Below, piece after piece: positions 26,170-33,922 of a DNA stretch of 64,000 bases. The stretch is from Mycolicibacterium sp. P9-64 (lineage in GTDB: Bacteria; Actinomycetota; Actinomycetes; Mycobacteriales; Mycobacteriaceae). Position 1 is the stretch's first letter; each line of letters begins with the position of its first letter. A program made the position numbers and the translations under genes. The notes beneath the pieces are model-generated. The model was given only the letters and a program-made list of their open reading frames with translations, did not search any database and had not been told where the DNA came from. Location of the stretch: assembly GCF_008329605.1 (NCBI RefSeq), contig NZ_NPKO01000005.1, positions 124,001 to 188,000 on the forward strand, in the 5' to 3' direction.

Positions 26170-27572
26170 TGGCGGTGAGGTTGGTTGCGCAGCCGATCTC
26201 GCTGCTCCACGGGTGGGTGCCGATCACATTTCAGGTCTTCGCCGCGGTGGGCTTGGTGGTCGCGATCGGATGGCGTACGGGCCGCTGGCGCCTGCTGTGG
26301 GTGCCTGCGTTCCTGGTGTTCGGAGTCGCCGTTGCGGCGATCGCGCAGTGGTATGGGCAGTTCAGCGGCATTGCCGGTGGCGCCATGCCGCCGACGTTGT
26401 GGATCTGGATTGCGTTGACCGCGTTCGCCGTTGGCGTGCTGGCCGTCGGGTGGCGTGGCGTTCGGTGGTGGCAGCGCGGTGTCTCCGTGCTGGCCGTGGT
26501 GCTGTGCGTGTTGTGCGTCGGGTCGGCCGTCAACATGTGGACGGGGTACTTCCCGACTGCGCAGAGTGCCTGGGGTCAGCTCACCAGCGGTCAATTGCCG
26601 GGCCAGACCGACGAGGCGTCCGTCGATGCGATGCGCCAGAGTGGTGCCAAGCCGACGGCGGGCACCATCGTGACGGTGCAGATCCCAGGCGACGCATCGG
26701 GCTTCACGCACCGCGATGAATACGTGTACTTGCCACCGGCGTGGTACGCCACCAATCCTCCACCGAAACTGCCGGCAGTGATGATGATCGGCGGCGAATT
26801 CGGCACTCCCGCAGACTGGTTGCGCAGCGGCAATGCGCAGACGACGATCGACGACTTTGCATCCAAGCACGCGGGTGTTGCCCCAGTGCTGGTGTTCGTC
26901 GACACGGCAGGCTCCTTCATCAAGGACACCGAGTGCGTGAACGGCGTTCGCGGCAATGCCGCCGATCACCTGACCAAAGACGTCGTGCCCTATGTGATCT
27001 CGCACTTCGGGGTGAGCCAGGATCCCGCCAACTGGGGCGTGGCGGGTTGGTCGATGGGTGGCACGTGCGCGGTGGCGCTAGCCGTCAAGCATCCGGAACT
27101 GTTCAGCGCCTTCGTTGACATCGATGGCGACGTGTTCCCGAATGCCGGACAGAAGGCGCAGACCATCTTTCGGCTCTACGGCGGCGACGAGCAGGCCTGG
27201 GCGGAGTTCGATCCGACCAGCGTGATGACCGCGCACGGTCCGTACACCGGGGTGGCTGGCTGGTTCGGGGTGTCGGATCCCAGCGTCCCCACCGTGCACC
27301 ACGACGGAACGGTCGGTGTTGGCGCGCCCACCGATGCCGAGCCCGAGGCTCCGGACGGCATTGCAGCGGGGGCCAACTACTTGTGCGCGCTAGCCAGCAG
27401 CACTGGCATCGAGTGCTCGGTGGTGGCCCAGCCGACCAAGCACGACTGGCCGTCCGGGGCGCAACAGTTCGCAGACGCACTGCCCTGGCTCGCCGGAAGG
27501 ATCGGCACTCCAGGCGTTCCGCAGGTTCCGCTTCCCGGCGCGGACCCAGGCCAACCGGCTGCGGGCCCCTAG
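26169..27572 (+). CDS. Membrane-anchored esterase of the antigen-85/esterase-D superfamily
   Basis: 467 residues from ATG 26169. The first 130 residues hold four transmembrane helices. The outside domain is an alpha/beta hydrolase with DEYVYLPPAWY, VMMIGGEFGTPADW, the nucleophile elbow GWSMGGTCA (Ser about residue 298), FVDIDGD and a late PTKHDWPSG supplying His. Mycobacterial proteins of this layout are annotated as alpha/beta hydrolase-fold or esterase, related to mycolyltransferases. It is coupled to the upstream lipase gene. Its last four bases overlap the convergent arsR gene. A cell-envelope ester substrate is plausible but inferred. Confidence 0.8.
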   Translation: MAVRLVAQPISLLHGWVPITFQVFAAVGLVVAIGWRTGRWRLLWVPAFLVFGVAVAAIAQWYGQFSGIAGGAMPPTLWIWIALTAFAVGVLAVGWRGVRWWQRGVSVLAVVLCVLCVGSAVNMWTGYFPTAQSAWGQLTSGQLPGQTDEASVDAMRQSGAKPTAGTIVTVQIPGDASGFTHRDEYVYLPPAWYATNPPPKLPAVMMIGGEFGTPADWLRSGNAQTTIDDFASKHAGVAPVLVFVDTAGSFIKDTECVNGVRGNAADHLTKDVVPYVISHFGVSQDPANWGVAGWSMGGTCAVALAVKHPELFSAFVDIDGDVFPNAGQKAQTIFRLYGGDEQAWAEFDPTSVMTAHGPYTGVAGWFGVSDPSVPTVHHDGTVGVGAPTDAEPEAPDGIAAGANYLCALASSTGIECSVVAQPTKHDWPSGAQQFADALPWLAGRIGTPGVPQVPLPGADPGQPAAGP

Positions 27573-27934
27573 CCCGATGGGCAGCAGTTCGGGTCGAGAA
27601 CGGTGCACAGGGCGATCAAGGCGTCACGGCGGGGGCGGTGATAGACGTTCATCCCACGTCGCTCCGATTCCACCAAGCCCGCGCGGCGCAGCTGTGACAG
27701 ATGGTGGCTCACCGTTGATTCGCTGAGCCCGACTGCCTCGGCGAGGTCGCAGCTGCACACCTCGCCCTCGGCCGAACTGAACAGCAACGAAACGAGTTTG
27801 ACGCGAACCGGATCGGCCAGCGCCTTGAGCCGAAGTGCAATCTCCAACGCGGCGTCGTCATCCAGCGGTCCGGCGGCAACGGGGGAGCAGCACACCGGCG
27901 CGGACATATCGACGAACGGCAACGTCTTCGGCAT
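27569..27934 (-). CDS. arsR: Arsenic-responsive ArsR-family repressor
   Basis: 121 residues. Winged helix with LKALADPVRVKLVSLLFSS, the CSC metal site inside GEVCSCDLAEAVGLSESTVSHHLSQLRRAGLV (Cys60, Cys62), plus vicinal Cys15-Cys16 at the start and Cys117-Cys118 at the end. As(III) or Cd binding to such thiols releases DNA. It is divergent from cadI-acr3-arsC. The motif TCGAYATATGTC recurs in the space between and within its own first codons, so it very likely represses both directions. Confidence 0.9.
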   Translation of the reverse strand: MPKTLPFVDMSAPVCCSPVAAGPLDDDAALEIALRLKALADPVRVKLVSLLFSSAEGEVCSCDLAEAVGLSESTVSHHLSQLRRAGLVESERRGMNVYHRPRRDALIALCTVLDPNCCPSG

Positions 27935-27958
27935 GAACTCGATAGTGCCACAGGCATT

Positions 27959-28012
27959 GACATATGTCGAAGAGGTGTCGCATGATCGATGGCATCAGTT
28001 CGATATATGTCT
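27959..28012. promoter_or_regulatory. Candidate ArsR operators
   Basis: TCGACATATGTC (minus strand, around the perfect palindrome GACATATGTC, 27959-27968) and TCGATATATGTC (28000-28011) lie in the arsR-cadI gap. A third variant, GACATATCGA, is at 27903-27912 inside arsR. The shared TCGAYATATGTC core is a good ArsR-box candidate. Confidence 0.6.
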
Positions 28013-28030
28013 CACAGGTACGGAGTCATC

Positions 28031-28417
28031 ATGTCTCGTGTTCAACTCGCCCTCAACGTCGATGACCTCGTAGAGGCGATCAGCTTCTACTCGACGCTGT
28101 TCAACACCGAACCGGCCAAGGTCAAGCCGGGCTATGCGAACTTCGCCGTCGCCGAACCACCGCTCAAGCTGGTGTTGATCGAAAACCGTGGCAAGGGTGG
28201 GACATTGAACCATCTTGGCGTCGAGGTCGAATCCAGCGCGACCGTCCACTCCGAGATCGCGCGTCTGGCCGGCGCAGGGCTGTTCACCGAGGAGGAGATG
28301 AACACCACGTGCTGCTTCGCGACGCAGGACAAGGTGTGGGTCACCGCACCCGATGACGAGAAGTGGGAGGTCTACACCAAGTTGGCGGATGCCGAGACCT
28401 TCGGCGCCGGGGGATGA
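28031..28417 (+). CDS. cadI: ArsI/CadI-family vicinal-oxygen-chelate metal-resistance enzyme
   Basis: 128 residues from ATG 28031 (CGGAG upstream). Glyoxalase/VOC fold: RVQLALNVDDLVEAISFYSTLFNTEPAKVKPGYANFAV and HLGVEVES, with the vicinal pair Cys94-Cys95 in NTTCCF. ArsI members use such a Cys pair to bind trivalent organoarsenicals and split the C-As bond with O2. The M. tuberculosis homologue is called CadI (cadmium-induced). It is first in the arsenic operon and overlaps acr3 by four bases (ATGA). Confidence 0.87.
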   Translation: MSRVQLALNVDDLVEAISFYSTLFNTEPAKVKPGYANFAVAEPPLKLVLIENRGKGGTLNHLGVEVESSATVHSEIARLAGAGLFTEEEMNTTCCFATQDKVWVTAPDDEKWEVYTKLADAETFGAGG

Positions 28418-29478
28418 CCGCACCCGTAGTCGGCAAGCTCTCAACACTCGACCGCTATCTGCCGCTGTGGATCGGCGCCGCGATGGTCGGCGGTCTGCTG
28501 TTGGGTCACCTTGTCCCGCAAACGAATCAGATTCTCGGCCACGTCCAGGTCGACGGCATCTCGCTGCCGATAGCGCTGGGCTTGTTGATCATGATGTATC
28601 CGGTTCTGGCCAAGGTGCGCTACGACCGGCTCGACACGGTCACCGCTGATCGCAAGCTGCTGTTGAGCTCGCTCGTACTGAACTGGGTGATCGGTCCGGC
28701 GTTGATGTTCGCACTGGCGTGGCTGCTGTTGCCGGATCTACCCGAGTACCGCACGGGTCTGATCATCGTCGGGCTGGCGCGGTGCATCGCCATGGTGATC
28801 ATCTGGAACGACCTCGCCTGCGGTGACCGCGAGGCGGCGGCGGTCCTGGTGGCGCTCAACTCGATCTTCCAGGTCGTGATGTTCGCGGTGCTCGGGTGGT
28901 TCTACTTGTCGGTGCTGCCCGGCTGGCTCGGCCTCGAACAGGCGACCGTCACCACGTCACCGTGGCAGATCGCGAAGTCGGTCCTCGTCTTCCTCGGCAT
29001 CCCGCTGCTGGCCGGCTACCTGTCACGGCGGTTGGGCGAACGTGCGAAGGGCCGTGCTTGGTACGAGGCGACGTTCCTGCCGCGGATCGGTCCATGGGCC
29101 CTCTACGGCCTGCTGTTCACCATCGTGATTCTGTTCGCGCTCCAGGGCGATCAGATCATCAGTCGCCCGCTCGACGTCGCGCGCATCGCGCTCCCCCTGC
29201 TGGCCTACTTCGCCATCATGTGGGGCGGCGGGTACGCGGTCGGGGCCGCGCTGGGATTGGGCTACGAACGCACGACGACCCTCGCGTTCACGGCCGCGGG
29301 GAACAACTTCGAGCTGGCGATCGCCGTCGCCATCGCCACCTACGGTGCGACCTCGGGACAGGCTCTCGCCGGTGTCGTCGGCCCCCTGATCGAAGTGCCC
29401 GTGCTCGTCGCGCTGGTCTACGTGTCGCTGGCATTGCGACGTCGCCAGTTTCAATCAGCCGAACGGAGAACGCCGTGA
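28414..29478 (+). CDS. acr3: ACR3-family arsenite efflux transporter
   Basis: 354 residues from ATG 28414, ten predicted transmembrane helices. Family landmarks are YLPLWIGAAMVGGLLLG, RCIAMVIIWNDLACGDREAAAVLVALNSIFQ (the conserved Cys is in the ARCIAMV motif that ACR3 needs for transport) and FTAAGNNFELAIAVAIATYG. It exports As(III). It overlaps both neighbours by four bases, so cadI-acr3-arsC are translated as one unit and induced when ArsR lets go. Confidence 0.93.
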   Translation: MTAPVVGKLSTLDRYLPLWIGAAMVGGLLLGHLVPQTNQILGHVQVDGISLPIALGLLIMMYPVLAKVRYDRLDTVTADRKLLLSSLVLNWVIGPALMFALAWLLLPDLPEYRTGLIIVGLARCIAMVIIWNDLACGDREAAAVLVALNSIFQVVMFAVLGWFYLSVLPGWLGLEQATVTTSPWQIAKSVLVFLGIPLLAGYLSRRLGERAKGRAWYEATFLPRIGPWALYGLLFTIVILFALQGDQIISRPLDVARIALPLLAYFAIMWGGGYAVGAALGLGYERTTTLAFTAAGNNFELAIAVAIATYGATSGQALAGVVGPLIEVPVLVALVYVSLALRRRQFQSAERRTP

Positions 29479-29885
29479 GCACCCCAGCCGTGTTGTTCCT
29501 CTGCACGCACAACGCCGGACGGTCACAGATGGCCCTCGGCTTCTTCAACGCGCTCGCGGGCGGCCGGGCGGTCGGCTACTCGGGCGGGTCGGAACCTGCT
29601 CGCGAGGTCAACCCGGCAGCGGTGGCGGCCATGGCCGAGAAGGGCATCGACATCACCGGACAACAGCCCACGCGCTGGACCGATGCGATGCTGCAGGAGG
29701 CCGACGTCGTCGTCACGATGGGTTGCGGTGACACCTGCCCGTACGTGCCTGGGCGGCGCTACCTGGACTGGCCGCTCGCCGATCCCGCGGGACAGCCGCT
29801 GGAGGCAGTGCGCCCCGTGCGGGACGAGATCGAGCAGCGGGTTCGACAGCTGCTCGGGGAGCTTGGCGTAAAACCGGCCGTGTAA
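29475..29885 (+). CDS. arsC: Arsenate reductase, low-molecular-weight phosphatase type
   Basis: 136 residues from GTG 29475 (GGAGA upstream). The CX5R loop is CTHNAGRS (Cys10-Arg16). A second redox cysteine region MGCGDTCPYVPG (about 75-86) matches thioredoxin- or mycothiol/mycoredoxin-linked ArsC, and the acid loop is RYLDWPLADP. It reduces As(V) to As(III) for export by ACR3. The last 15 codons plus 22 bases after the stop are repeated at 30824-30891 in front of tRNA-Lys. Confidence 0.93.
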   Translation: MSTPAVLFLCTHNAGRSQMALGFFNALAGGRAVGYSGGSEPAREVNPAAVAAMAEKGIDITGQQPTRWTDAMLQEADVVVTMGCGDTCPYVPGRRYLDWPLADPAGQPLEAVRPVRDEIEQRVRQLLGELGVKPAV

Positions 29886-29908
29886 TCGGCCAGCGTGGTG
29901 CCCCCACC
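29841..29908 (+). repeat. Direct repeat, left copy: arsC 3' end plus tRNA-Lys tail
   Basis: This 68-bp stretch holds the end of arsC and 22 bases identical to 30870-30891, including the last 16 bases of the tRNA-Lys gene (tggtgcccccacc on this strand). The right copy is exactly 983 bp away. Confidence 0.85.
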
Positions 29909-29915
29909 GGGACGC

Positions 29916-30731
29916 TCAGGACTCCGCGTGGTCGCGTTCCTCCTTGAGCCGGTCCTTACTTCGGATCAGGCGAAGCAACGTCACCAACAGGAGCCCGCCA
30001 ACCACGTTGGCCGGCGCGGTGTAGCCGAACCAGGCCAGCCAATCGAGGTAACCGAAGGGGGCGCCGCCGGATATCAGAGCGCCAAAGATCAACAGCGAGT
30101 CCAAGATCGAGTGGAACATCTGCAGCCCGGCCAACAGGAACGCCCCTGCGACTGCTGCCGCGATCTTGCCGGGTACCGAGTCGGTGCCGTGCTGCATGCG
30201 GGTCATCAAGGTGATGACCATTCCGCCAAGTAGCCCGAGCGCCAACGTTTCTGCGGACGGCGGGGCCTCGACGTAGTGCTGAGCCGACTCGATGGTCTGT
30301 GCCTGCAATTTCGGGAAGGCCGTCATGACGAGCCACATGATGAGCCAGCCACCGACCAGGTTGGCCACCAGCGTGCCGCTCCACAGCTTGAGCAGCTGAC
30401 CCACGCTGGCCCGTTTGGCGACCACTGTGGTGACGGGAACCAGAAAGCCTTCGGTGAACAGTTCGCTGCGGCCAAGCAGCAGCGCGAGGAAGCCGATTGA
30501 GAATGCCAGCCCTGCGAGCAACGGATTGTGCGTCGCGTTGAGCACCGACAGGTAGGCCAGCACGCCCATCGCGACCTCGGTGCCGCCGAAGAAGCCGGTG
30601 GTGAGCACTTCACGCCACGGGCGATGCAGGCGTTGGGTGCCCTCGCCGATCATCCGATTGAACGCATCCTCGAGCTCGTCCTCCAACGGGCTGTCGGAAT
30701 CGCCGAGATCGCGTTGATCTGTTTGAGTCAT
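29916..30731 (-). CDS. Formate/nitrite transporter (FNT) family channel
   Basis: 271 residues from ATG 30731. Six transmembrane helices in the aquaporin-like FNT fold: GFFGGTEVAMGVLAYLSVLNATHNPLLAGLAFSIGFLALLLGRSELFTEGFLVPV, then LWSGTLVANLVGGWLIM and LLAGLQMFHSILDSLLIFGAL. The acidic N-terminus (DSPLEDELEDAFNRMIGEG) is cytoplasmic. The substrate may be formate, nitrite or another small anion. It is alone on the minus strand between duplicated arsC/tRNA-Lys ends, so it may belong to an inserted piece. Whether it aids arsenic resistance is unknown. Confidence 0.82.
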   Translation of the reverse strand: MTQTDQRDLGDSDSPLEDELEDAFNRMIGEGTQRLHRPWREVLTTGFFGGTEVAMGVLAYLSVLNATHNPLLAGLAFSIGFLALLLGRSELFTEGFLVPVTTVVAKRASVGQLLKLWSGTLVANLVGGWLIMWLVMTAFPKLQAQTIESAQHYVEAPPSAETLALGLLGGMVITLMTRMQHGTDSVPGKIAAAVAGAFLLAGLQMFHSILDSLLIFGALISGGAPFGYLDWLAWFGYTAPANVVGGLLLVTLLRLIRSKDRLKEERDHAES

Positions 30732-30823
30732 GTAGTCCTCGCTTGAGCTGGCCGGCACTTCGGCCATACCCGCAGCGGGCGTCGCTACGCCTGTCGTGCT
30801 TGGCGGATGGTGGCGACCAGCCG

Positions 30824-30869
30824 ATCCGGCAGCTGCTCGGGGAGCTGGGAGTGCAGCCGGCGGAGTAAA
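30824..30869 (+). pseudogene. Remnant of an arsC 3' end
   Basis: Reads in frame IRQLLGELGVQPAE-stop, against VRQLLGELGVKPAV-stop at the end of arsC. Homology stops abruptly upstream of 30824. It is not preceded by any start or by the catalytic part, so it is a fragment. Confidence 0.8.
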
Positions 30870-30891
30870 CGGCCAGCGTGGTGCCCCCACC
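30870..30891 (+). repeat. Direct repeat, right copy overlapping the tRNA-Lys 3' end
   Basis: 22 bases identical to 29887-29908. The last 13 (tggtgcccccacc) are the CCA and acceptor strand of tRNA-Lys on the minus strand. The right copy is therefore the one joined to the intact tRNA. Confidence 0.9.
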
Positions 30892-30954
30892 AGGGCTCGA
30901 ACCTGGGACCTGCGGATTAAAAGTCCGTAGCTCTACCAACTGAGCTATAGGGGC
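30879..30954 (-). tRNA. tRNA-Lys (anticodon TTT)
   Basis: 76 bases including an encoded CCA. Acceptor GCCCCTA pairs with TGGGGGC. The D-loop reads AGCTCAGTTGGTAGAGC, the anticodon loop CTTTTAA gives TTT, and the T-arm is GGTTCGAGCC. Read from the minus strand. Its 3' end is duplicated 983 bp upstream, after arsC. Confidence 0.95.
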
Positions 30955-31112
30955 GCGGTGAATCAGGATACTGGCCGCGGTGTTCGGCGTCGGTAGGGGA
31001 GCGACCCCGACGGGCAATCGACCCTCGTTTGAGGATTCGGGCCTCGATAATCTAAGCTATCGAAGCTCCCAACGTCTTGGCGTTGTGAGTACCCCGAAGA
31101 GATTCGGCTTTG

Positions 31113-31185
31113 GCCCCCATCGTTTAGCGGCCTAGGACGCCGCCCTTTCACGGCGGTAGCACGGGTTCGAATCCCGTTGGGGGTA
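31113..31185 (+). tRNA. tRNA-Glu (anticodon TTC)
   Basis: 73 bases. Acceptor GCCCCCA with TGGGGGT, anticodon loop CTTTCAC, T-arm GGTTCGAATCC, discriminator A. CCA is not encoded. First of three plus-strand tRNA genes. Confidence 0.95.
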
Positions 31186-31229
31186 CGTGCGACGCGGTAA
31201 CGCGGAGCAGCAGTACAGCAGTAAAGCAA

Positions 31230-31303
31230 GGCCCTGTGGCGCAGTTGGTTAGCGCGCCGCCCTGTCACGGCGGAGGTCGCGGGTTCGAGTCCCGTCAGGG
31301 TCG
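31230..31303 (+). tRNA. tRNA-Asp (anticodon GTC)
   Basis: 74 bases. Acceptor GGCCCTG with CAGGGTC, anticodon loop CTGTCAC, T-arm GGTTCGAGTCC, discriminator G, as usual for bacterial tRNA-Asp. Confidence 0.95.
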
Positions 31304-31332
31304 CAAGTACGGCGAGGCACGTGCTGCCTTCC

Positions 31333-31409
31333 GGCCAGGTAGCTCAGTTGGTACGAGCGTCCGCCTGAAAAGCGGAAGGTCGCCGGTTCGATCCCGGCCC
31401 TGGCCACCA
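31333..31409 (+). tRNA. tRNA-Phe (anticodon GAA)
   Basis: 77 bases with encoded CCA. Acceptor GGCCAGG with CCTGGCC, anticodon loop CTGAAAA, T-arm GGTTCGATCCC. The D-loop (AGTTGGTACGA) is one base longer than usual. Confidence 0.93.
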
Positions 31410-31552
31410 TCATTACCGCATTCCAGGGGCCTTAACGGCCGCTGAAGCGCACGCCTGTATGCCCAAGAGTCGAGGCAAGGCATCGACGTCACAGTATGAC
31501 CGCAGCCGATGAGCGCGCGCACGCTGGCGGCGAGGACCACCAAAGCGTGGAG

Positions 31553-33766
31553 TCACACAGCGTTGCTGGCGTAGCACGCTGATTCCGCGGGCAGTCCGGA
31601 CGGACCGCCGCAGGCCAGAATCGCGGTATCCGGCGCGTTTTCCTCCTCCTGTCCCGGCCAGGACGGCGGTCCAGGCGGCAGCAGCGGGAAGAACCTGGCG
31701 CCGGTCACGCCGGTCAACAGCGCGACGATCTGCGCGGGAACATTCGTCACCACATAGAGAACGTTGCCGAGGATCGGGATTGGCAACGTGCCGTCGTTCG
31801 TGAGTGTCCACACGTAGTAGGGAATCGTGGCGAAGATCGTCCGCAGGCTCAGCGCCACGTCGGTGACGATGTCGGGAGAGTGGTTCGTGGCGATCATTGC
31901 CTCGAGCGCCTGGTGCAGATTGCCTGGACCGGGATCTGCATCGCTTCCGCCGAGTGTCGTTAGGGACACGCCGTCGGCATGCGCCAGCGGCGACGCGCCG
32001 AAGAGACTCAACACCGTTGGCGTGGTATCCACGATCTCGTAGTCCGGATTGACGAACCCGTCGTTGAAATCCGGGCCGCGGGCGATGACGAATGTCGCTG
32101 TCTCATCCGGTGTTTGGAAGCCGTGGCCGAAACCCTGCTGCGGCTGGTGACCGTGGTCGGTGACCACGATGATGGTCCATTCCTCACCGGGGTTGTCGGC
32201 CTCCCACAACGCCACCGCGTCCAGGATGTCGCCGAGGTTGTCGTCGACGTTCCGGATGGCCTCCGCGTACTCCGGCGATGCGCCGCCGTGCATGTGCCCG
32301 TTCTCGTCGACCCCGACGAAATAGCTGAAGACGAAGCTCGGGGTGTCTGCGGCGGTGTTCTCGATCGCATCGACGGTCGCGTGGCCGACCGCGTCATCGG
32401 TTTGCGACCAATTCGTGTCGCCCTCGATCTGAGGCACGTAGATGTTCGTGTCGACAGGGATCGAGCCGGCGCCGGAGATGGCGTTGATGACGTTCCAGTC
32501 AGCGATGGTCGTGGTGTCGATGTTCGGGTTGTACGTCTCCAGCTGGTTGAACACCGTCGGCCAATTGTCGTACGTCCACGGGGTGAAGACGTTGTTGATC
32601 ACGCCAGCCCTTTCGCCCCACACACCGGTCAGGATGGACGTCCACGATGGGTTGGAAATGGTGGTGTGCCCGACGATGCTGGACGCGGCGGTGGTGCCGT
32701 CATCCATCAGGGCGAAGAAGTTGTCGTTCTCGTCGTCGGCCAGAATCCTGCTCAAGTTCGTGCCGTCCACGCCGATCAACAACACGTTCGGTGTGGGATC
32801 TGCAAGCAGCGAGGGGCCCGCGATCTGAGAGACGGTGTACTGGGATGCCGCCGGGGCGGTGCGCCGGAGAGCGCGCTCGATTTCATTCCTTACCGCGGAT
32901 AGCACTCCCACCAACAGCGATGCCGGGAACGACAACCCGGTGCCCGGATTCATGAATGGCTGCAGCACCGCAGCCACTAGGTCCGTGATGACACTGATGA
33001 TGGTGGGGTGCTGCTGCGGCTCGGCAGGCGCCGAGTCCGCTGCAAAGGACGTCGCCGTGAATGTCGCTGCCGTGAATGTCGTTGCAGCCGTGGTGAACGA
33101 ACGAGCCGAGGAGTTCGTCGTGGGAGTGTCGTCTACCGCGGCCGCGCGCTGCATCTGCGACTGCTTACTGGCAGATGGGCTCGGTGCGGTGGGCTGTCCG
33201 ACAGTCGCCGCGAGGGACGATGTGGGGTCGGCGCCGGCGGTATCGGGGGTGCGGAAGCCGTGGCCGCTCGACGCATGTTGGTCGGCGGAATCGTCGCTCG
33301 CGCTGACCTTGACAGTGGTGTCAGCCAGCCCCGACCTGGGGTCCGCGGAAGGGGTGTCCTCGTCGCTTGTTGCGGGTGGGGCTTCCTCGGAGTCTTCGTC
33401 ACTGGTGGGCCCCACGCCGTCGGCTTCCTCGGTGTCGCCGTCCTCCGTGGCCTCGTCTGCGGGGCCGTCGGCGTCCGCGTCGGACCCATCGGTTGAGCCT
33501 GATGGTGGCCCCGTTTTTGACGGCGACGAGTCGGTGCCATCGGACTGATCGGTCGAAGAGGGCTCACCACCCGTCGAAGCCGTCTTCGTCGAAGAAGACG
33601 TACCGGTCGACGCCGAGGGCTTGTTCGTTGACGAAGAATCGCTTGTCGACGATGACGAGTCCGATGGCCCGGCGGACGCTACCGCGGGTGTGCCCGCGAT
33701 GGCCAAACCCACTCCCAGGGCGACCGCCAATGCTCCGACACGGCCTATGTACTTCGCGCAACCCAT
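31553..33766 (-). CDS. Secreted alkaline-phosphatase-superfamily phosphodiesterase with a Ser/Thr/Asp-rich stalk
   Basis: 737 residues from ATG 33766 (GGAAGGA upstream). A signal peptide ending ASA-GP is followed by about 230 low-complexity residues rich in Ser, Thr, Asp and Glu. The catalytic domain begins NVLLIGVDGTNLSRI (metal Asp and Thr nucleophile), continues with HTTISNPSWTSILTG and VVTDHGHQPQQGFGHGFQ, and closes with a metal His region. This is the type I phosphodiesterase/nucleotide pyrophosphatase family. The acidic stalk probably carries the domain through the envelope. The substrate is unknown. The first 18 codons of the longer frame are unlikely to be used. Confidence 0.82.
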   Translation of the reverse strand: MGCAKYIGRVGALAVALGVGLAIAGTPAVASAGPSDSSSSTSDSSSTNKPSASTGTSSSTKTASTGGEPSSTDQSDGTDSSPSKTGPPSGSTDGSDADADGPADEATEDGDTEEADGVGPTSDEDSEEAPPATSDEDTPSADPRSGLADTTVKVSASDDSADQHASSGHGFRTPDTAGADPTSSLAATVGQPTAPSPSASKQSQMQRAAAVDDTPTTNSSARSFTTAATTFTAATFTATSFAADSAPAEPQQHPTIISVITDLVAAVLQPFMNPGTGLSFPASLLVGVLSAVRNEIERALRRTAPAASQYTVSQIAGPSLLADPTPNVLLIGVDGTNLSRILADDENDNFFALMDDGTTAASSIVGHTTISNPSWTSILTGVWGERAGVINNVFTPWTYDNWPTVFNQLETYNPNIDTTTIADWNVINAISGAGSIPVDTNIYVPQIEGDTNWSQTDDAVGHATVDAIENTAADTPSFVFSYFVGVDENGHMHGGASPEYAEAIRNVDDNLGDILDAVALWEADNPGEEWTIIVVTDHGHQPQQGFGHGFQTPDETATFVIARGPDFNDGFVNPDYEIVDTTPTVLSLFGASPLAHADGVSLTTLGGSDADPGPGNLHQALEAMIATNHSPDIVTDVALSLRTIFATIPYYVWTLTNDGTLPIPILGNVLYVVTNVPAQIVALLTGVTGARFFPLLPPGPPSWPGQEEENAPDTAILACGGPSGLPAESACYASNAV

Positions 33767-33922
33767 GACGGTGTCCTTCCGTCGTCGCCAGCTGTCGTCG
33801 ACGCGTAGCCCTGCTTGCAACTTCCTGTACGTCTGCTGTGCCGCAAATTACGCGCTGCACGCCGCCTGTTCGCCAGAAATGAACGAAGTTGTTCTCGCGA
33901 CTGGGCCCTTTGACCACTGCAC

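Noticed and set aside
29916..30890. 53-residue N-terminal extension of the FNT protein
   Set aside because: The extra codons run through the arsC remnant and into the tRNA-Lys gene, so they cannot be its native start.
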